From contig JAEOSU010000100.1 in the NCBI GenBank assembly GCA_016840165.1, forward strand, positions 1-43,578: a DNA stretch of 43,578 nucleotides, in the 5' to 3' direction. Position numbers and translations under genes: made by a program. Positions within the stretch are counted from its first letter, which is position 1. Each line of letters starts with the position of its first letter. Below are positions 41,809 through 43,578 of the stretch, in pieces. This DNA comes from Promethearchaeota archaeon (lineage in GTDB: Archaea > Asgardarchaeota > Lokiarchaeia > Sigyniarchaeales > SOKP01). The notes beneath the pieces were generated by a model. It saw nothing but the letters and a program-made list of their open reading frames with translations. It had not been told where the DNA came from and ran no database searches.

Positions 41809-43578
41809 CTAGGCTTTCAATTTATTCATTTTGGTGTCAATAGATTTGTTCAATTTAAGGATTTCTTTATCCAATGTTTTGAGTTCCGAGGAAATGGTTT
41901 CATACCTGCTTTCTTGATCATTTAACTTTTTGATATATCGTTCTCGTAAGGTAGCCGATTGGTTATCATTGCCTAGGACGGATATATTCTCTCGCAGTCG
42001 ATTTTGTTCTTCAGTCATCATATCTCGTTCTTGGTATAGTTTTTCCTGTTTATCCTTTAACTCGTTAAATTTGCTGATTAAATCGGCTATTTCGTTCAAT
42101 TCATTTTCGAGTTTTGTGTCAATAAAGTTTTGTTTGATATAAAAACTCACTTTCTTCATATAATCCTCTTTAGACCAATTCCATAGATAATAACTGGAGG
42201 AGAGTTCTCTACGTTCCTTCAAATTGAAGTTAATGGCAGATTTTGGCTTTAAAGTAAGTTTAAAACGCCAGTAATTAGCTGTTTCTTCAGGTTCAATAGG
42301 TTTTTCGATGAATTCATAACCAAGGGTTTTAGGATGATCTAAATATAATTGCTTCTCTTCGTTGGTTTTATTATTTATTTTGTATAATGTCATTCGATTG
42401 GTATAATACCATTCATTTGCATGGGCTCCCCCAAAGGTTACTTTATGGACGGTCTTATTTTCAGACTTTTCTTCGTGGGTAATAATTACTGCTTGTTCCA
42501 CCGCATAATTTAAAAGACGTGTATCATCCTTATTGAGGAAGGGAATAATTGCTTCTCCTGCTAAATTATCATCGTAAATAATAGTTACTGGTCCCCGTTC
42601 TAAAGTTAAGTTTGTATCATTAGTAATTTCTAAGCAGACATTAGGATTTTTATCGTGTTCAGTTTTATTATACAGCAAAATACGTTTGGCTTTTATGACT
42701 TCGGTTAAGATAGGTACTAAAGCAGACTGTTTTCTTTTAATTGAGACCAAATTGGAGATATTATATTCAAATAATTCCCCTAAATCTTTAGTTTGTATTT
42801 TAGTTTGTGCTTTAAATTTATCATACATCGTCTCATCGGACATAATTGCTGCCAAACCTCTCATTGCTCCTCCTGCTGGGGCGGGGGGAGGACGTGATGC
42901 GGCCCTTTTCATCATTTTGGCGGCAGGACGCGCTTCTGCTTCAGCCATCGCGTAATCTTCATATCGCTCTTTCTCTAAACCCTCTTCAATTTCAGTAGGT
43001 TGGGCACTTAATACTTTTGGAGGTTTAATAACAGGTCGTTGAATAAAGATTGGCCTATAAAATTCATATTTAAAAGAAACAGGCATTCCAGCGACCAATG
43101 TGAGTTCAATATCCTCCCAATCTTGGTTAGTAGTATTTTCTATTAAACTCCAACCCGAAAGTAAGCATTTTTCCTCAGTTGCTTGTTCCACACTCATAAT
43201 CAAGCGGTAAGAGGTTTTCCAAATAGGGCTTTCTCTAATATAGGAAACAAAAATATTTCTTTCAAGGTCATCTTTTCCCCCTGATTCGCAATTTATAACA
43301 ATCTTCTTCGCATCTTTTTTCTTTCCAGCAATAACTGTATTAAGAAAAAATTTCAAATCCTTTTTAATTTCCTCGTTTAATATATCAACGGATTTAATCT
43401 CTTCAAAAGGGTGTTTTGAAATTACATCATTTTCTTGTAATAGAATTAAAATTTTGTCGATAATTTTCTCATTTTTAACAAACTTCTCTGTTTCTTCTAT
43501 TCCCATGATAGTCCCTGATAGATTTTTGTTTCCACTTACCGTGATATTAACATTCGCTCCTTTTATCTGACTGATAAG
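41809..43578 (-). CDS. DUF4139 domain protein (5' end beyond window)
   Basis: The frame is open from the right edge to the stop at 41809; the 24 codons upstream of ATG 43506 have no stop and read like part of the fold (GANVNITVSGNKNLSGTIMG), so the true start lies outside. The conserved core VSYIRESPIWKTSYRLI and LLSGWSLIENTTNQDWEDIELTLVAGMP is diagnostic of DUF4139. An Ala/Pro/Met-rich low-complexity segment (around 42870-42960) interrupts the family core, and a coiled coil (41815-42110) ends the protein. The role is unknown; bacterial relatives are called mucoidy-inhibitor-like. Confidence 0.85.
   Translation of the reverse strand, partial: LISQIKGANVNITVSGNKNLSGTIMGIEETEKFVKNEKIIDKILILLQENDVISKHPFEEIKSVDILNEEIKKDLKFFLNTVIAGKKKDAKKIVINCESGGKDDLERNIFVSYIRESPIWKTSYRLIMSVEQATEEKCLLSGWSLIENTTNQDWEDIELTLVAGMPVSFKYEFYRPIFIQRPVIKPPKVLSAQPTEIEEGLEKERYEDYAMAEAEARPAAKMMKRAASRPPPAPAGGAMRGLAAIMSDETMYDKFKAQTKIQTKDLGELFEYNISNLVSIKRKQSALVPILTEVIKAKRILLYNKTEHDKNPNVCLEITNDTNLTLERGPVTIIYDDNLAGEAIIPFLNKDDTRLLNYAVEQAVIITHEEKSENKTVHKVTFGGAHANEWYYTNRMTLYKINNKTNEEKQLYLDHPKTLGYEFIEKPIEPEETANYWRFKLTLKPKSAINFNLKERRELSSSYYLWNWSKEDYMKKVSFYIKQNFIDTKLENELNEIADLISKFNELKDKQEKLYQERDMMTEEQNRLRENISVLGNDNQSATLRERYIKKLNDQESRYETISSELKTLDKEILKLNKSIDTKMNKLKA

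Noticed and set aside
42686..42955. Plus-strand 89-codon ORF ending in an Ala/Gly-rich stretch
   Set aside because: Antisense of the Ala/Pro-rich segment of the DUF4139 gene.

Overview
The window is about 70% A+T and looks like the chromosome of an Asgard archaeon, most likely of the Lokiarchaeia group. The evidence is a combination of genes: two Ras-like small GTPases, a eukaryote-type ribosomal protein eL22, aIF1A, aIF2-gamma, Spt5 with acidic ends, TFS, form III RuBisCO with ribose-1,5-bisphosphate isomerase, a gingipain-type (C25) surface protease and a probable longin/roadblock protein. Many genes use TTG or GTG starts, and many Shine-Dalgarno sequences are of the GTGA(T) or GGTG type.

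Layout. 1-3.1 kb (minus strand): a repeat protein cut by the left edge, an unknown protein and a DUF362 protein. 3.3-8.1 kb: a PadR-type regulator followed by a heterodimeric ABC exporter whose second subunit carries a ~210-residue insert in its ATPase domain. 8.2-12.3 kb: hydrolase, radical SAM protein, ROK sugar kinase and phosphohexomutase. 12.3-14 kb: a 458-bp non-coding stretch with a nested inverted repeat, then an MFS transporter. 14-18.5 kb: UvrC, a mini zinc-ribbon protein, and R15P isomerase converging on RuBisCO (nucleoside-phosphate salvage into 3-phosphoglycerate). 18.6-22 kb: eL22, a CitG-like protein, TFS, DUF167 and a DHH nuclease. 22.3-28.7 kb: two surface-anchored proteins flanking an HhH-aIF2-gamma fusion.

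The most striking element is at 29.1-29.4 kb, where ordinary annotation would see an intergenic gap or a meaningless ORF. The sequence is a 5S rRNA in circularly permuted order. The 3' half (from the GUUAAAC segment) comes first. The native 5' and 3' ends are joined by a UUUG tetraloop capping helix I, and the 5' half (ending CCCGGAA) follows. The outer flanks pair with each other into a bulge-helix-bulge-like structure. Cutting after the second nucleotide of each bulge and joining the ends would recreate the canonical CCCGGAA/GUUAAAC junction and give a 120-nt RNA (29246-29365), probably a covalent circle.

29.4-38 kb: a membrane protein, a PAS/GAF sensor, cupins, two paralogous GTPases around a PIN nuclease, an Fe-alcohol dehydrogenase, aIF1A, Spt5 and a longin/roadblock-like protein. 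38-43.6 kb: two convergent acyl-CoA-dehydrogenase paralogs that lack the usual C-terminal catalytic Glu, with a decayed membrane-protein gene between them, then a small Cys-centred coiled-coil protein and a DUF4139 protein running off the right edge.
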